Source: Paramuribaculum sp. (lineage in GTDB: Bacteria; Bacteroidota; Bacteroidia; Bacteroidales; Muribaculaceae). From it: 15,559 bases of DNA. The notes under the pieces are model-generated. The model saw only the letters and a list, made by a program, of their open reading frames with translations, had not been told where the DNA came from and made no database searches. Below, piece by piece: positions 14,659 through 15,559 of this stretch; the stretch's first letter is position 1, and the number at the start of each line of letters is the position of its first letter. The position numbers were made by a program, and so were the translations under genes. Location of the stretch: NCBI GenBank assembly GCA_029058705.1, contig JAIDXA010000104.1, positions 1 through 15,559 on the forward strand, given 5' to 3'.

Positions 14659-14695
14659 AGACGCATCGTCTTTTTTTGAAGGCGATGCGTCTTTT
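14659..14695. terminator. strong hairpin terminator between META gene and convergent helicase-like gene
   Basis: AGACGCATCGTC (14659-14670) pairs with GGCGATGCGTCT (14681-14692), giving 12 pairs with one T-G wobble, around a 10-base T-rich loop. CTTTTATT follows on the plus strand. It lies 25 bases after the META stop and just before the stop of the minus-strand gene, and may serve both directions, better for the plus strand. Confidence 0.8.
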
Positions 14696-14707
14696 ATTGA
14701 CAATACC

Positions 14708-15559
14708 TCATTCGGCATCTGCCGGAGCCGCTCCCGTACGCGCATTGCAGACTAACGTTATCAAATAATCGGGAAAAACATCCCTTAAGTCTCCGAACCG
14801 GGCTTTACGCATATCGGAGTCCGTCACTGTCATTATCCGGCCGATTTCCGCGATCAATTCTTCAGGAACAAGCTCGTTCAGTTCAATTTCGCCGTTTTTG
14901 ACAACCTCAGCCATATGTTTTGCGACTGTATTAAGCGTAAGTGACCGACTCTCAGCAATCTCTTCCAATGTCCGTCCCTCCTTATAAAGATCAAACGTGA
15001 TTCTGATTGAATAGCCCTTTGGCTTTTTCTCCTTTTTGACCCCGGAGCAATCTTTTTCCGCTCTTTCCTTACGCTTTTTTTTCTTTTCAGACGATGACCG
15101 GATTCCACTCTCGGCATCGACAAGAGCCTTTGAGCGGGCTGAAATATAAGATGACGCGCAGAAATCTGCCACAGCCATGCTACTGAGGAGATTACGTTTG
15201 AACGAAATGCTGAATATCAAGGCATCAAACGACCTTTTCAGCTTCTTTGTATATATCTTGTTGTCTGTTTTCAACGGAATCTGCAACAATATCTCAGATA
15301 TTTTGTCTAATTCCCCGACAAAATAATTGCATCCGTTTTTTATTCTGTCCGACAGGCCCTCGGGTAGTCCGTTTTCAAAATAGCATGTGACCGATTCAGA
15401 AACATATCGCCCGACAAATCGCTCACTGACAGCAACAATGTCGTTTGCGAACGAAACTTCACAATTGTTTTTCAACTGTTTCACGTCGGGATATATTGGA
15501 ATGACAAGCTCGTCGACCGTCCGCAGAAAACCATTCAGCAACCGGTCTGTTTCGCAAAA
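14708..15559 (-). CDS. C-terminal part of a helicase-like protein with HTH domain (partial)
   Basis: The minus-strand frame is open to the window edge, so only the C-terminal ~283 residues are seen. A TTG at 15541 could be read as a start but has no support, since the frame continues upstream (CETDRLLNG). The visible part begins with an alpha-helical region (VDELVIPIYPDVKQLKNNC). A Lys/Glu/Ser-rich linker (~148-175) follows. A helix-turn-helix of HTH_40 type then spans ~178-225, with FDLYKEGRTLEEIAESRSLT then TVAKHMAEVVKNGEIELNEL. That HTH typically forms the C-terminus of RecQ- or Pif1-related helicases in Bacteroidetes. The ATPase would lie outside the window, so helicase identity is inference. 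The stop is 15 bases from the shared terminator. Confidence 0.55.
   Translation of the reverse strand, partial: FCETDRLLNGFLRTVDELVIPIYPDVKQLKNNCEVSFANDIVAVSERFVGRYVSESVTCYFENGLPEGLSDRIKNGCNYFVGELDKISEILLQIPLKTDNKIYTKKLKRSFDALIFSISFKRNLLSSMAVADFCASSYISARSKALVDAESGIRSSSEKKKKRKERAEKDCSGVKKEKKPKGYSIRITFDLYKEGRTLEEIAESRSLTLNTVAKHMAEVVKNGEIELNELVPEELIAEIGRIMTVTDSDMRKARFGDLRDVFPDYLITLVCNARTGAAPADAE

Noticed and set aside
15539..15541. TTG start for the helicase-like gene
   Set aside because: The frame is open beyond it to the window edge and no promoter lies nearby, so the gene is simply truncated by the window.
1..15559. A defence island, mobile element or novel multi-gene system
   Set aside because: No integrase, transposase, terminal repeats, tRNA insertion, nuclease/toxin cluster or CRISPR repeats were seen, and most genes belong to conserved families in uniform composition.

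Overview
The window looks like chromosomal housekeeping DNA from a Bacteroidales bacterium, plausibly of the Muribaculaceae/Bacteroides type. The reasons are a Bacteroidetes-style omega subunit, BamD lipoprotein and kinase-free PASTA protein, and repeated promoter elements of the Bacteroidetes form TAnnTTTG in place of a TATAAT box. Start codons lack obvious Shine-Dalgarno sequences. No tRNA, rRNA, insertion sequence, CRISPR array, prophage or toxin-antitoxin signature was seen.

Layout, left to right. (1) 1-323, plus strand: the last ~106 codons of a ComEC/Rec2-like protein, colliding tail-to-tail with the next block. (2) 5238 down to 290, minus strand: a compact block of a PlsC-like acyltransferase, a membrane-anchored metallophosphoesterase, the Tex RNA-binding protein, and a short divergent HPPK (FolK-like) protein. 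A promoter sits at about 5278-5307. (3) 7137 down to 5397, minus strand: a two-gene operon of a membrane-anchored PASTA protein and an RluD-family pseudouridine synthase, with a promoter at about 7235-7265. (4) 7443-9054, plus strand: bamD, rpoZ and rpsO. bamD and rpsO have their own promoter boxes, and a strong hairpin terminator follows rpsO. (5) 9305-11104, plus strand: a YihY/BrkB membrane protein with a fused winged-helix-like tail, then a RidA imine deaminase. (6) 13606 down to 11137, minus strand: two half-size chromate-transporter (CHR) proteins and folC. (7) 13773-14633, plus strand: a lipoprotein built from two META-like repeats, diverging from the CHR operon through interleaved promoter boxes and ending in a strong terminator. 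(8) 15559 down to 14708, minus strand: the C-terminal part of a large protein with a lysine-rich linker and a helix-turn-helix domain, probably a Bacteroidales helicase.

Most of the functions are core ones: envelope assembly and lipids (BamD, acyltransferase, phosphoesterase, PASTA, META lipoprotein), transcription and translation (Tex, omega, S15, RluD), folate (FolC, FolK-like) and metabolite repair (RidA). I found no convincing undescribed multi-gene system. The points most worth checking are small: the winged-helix tail on YihY, the HX5D spacing in the acyltransferase, the short FolK-like protein, the palindrome cluster between bamD and rpoZ, and the interleaved divergent promoters near 13632-13669.
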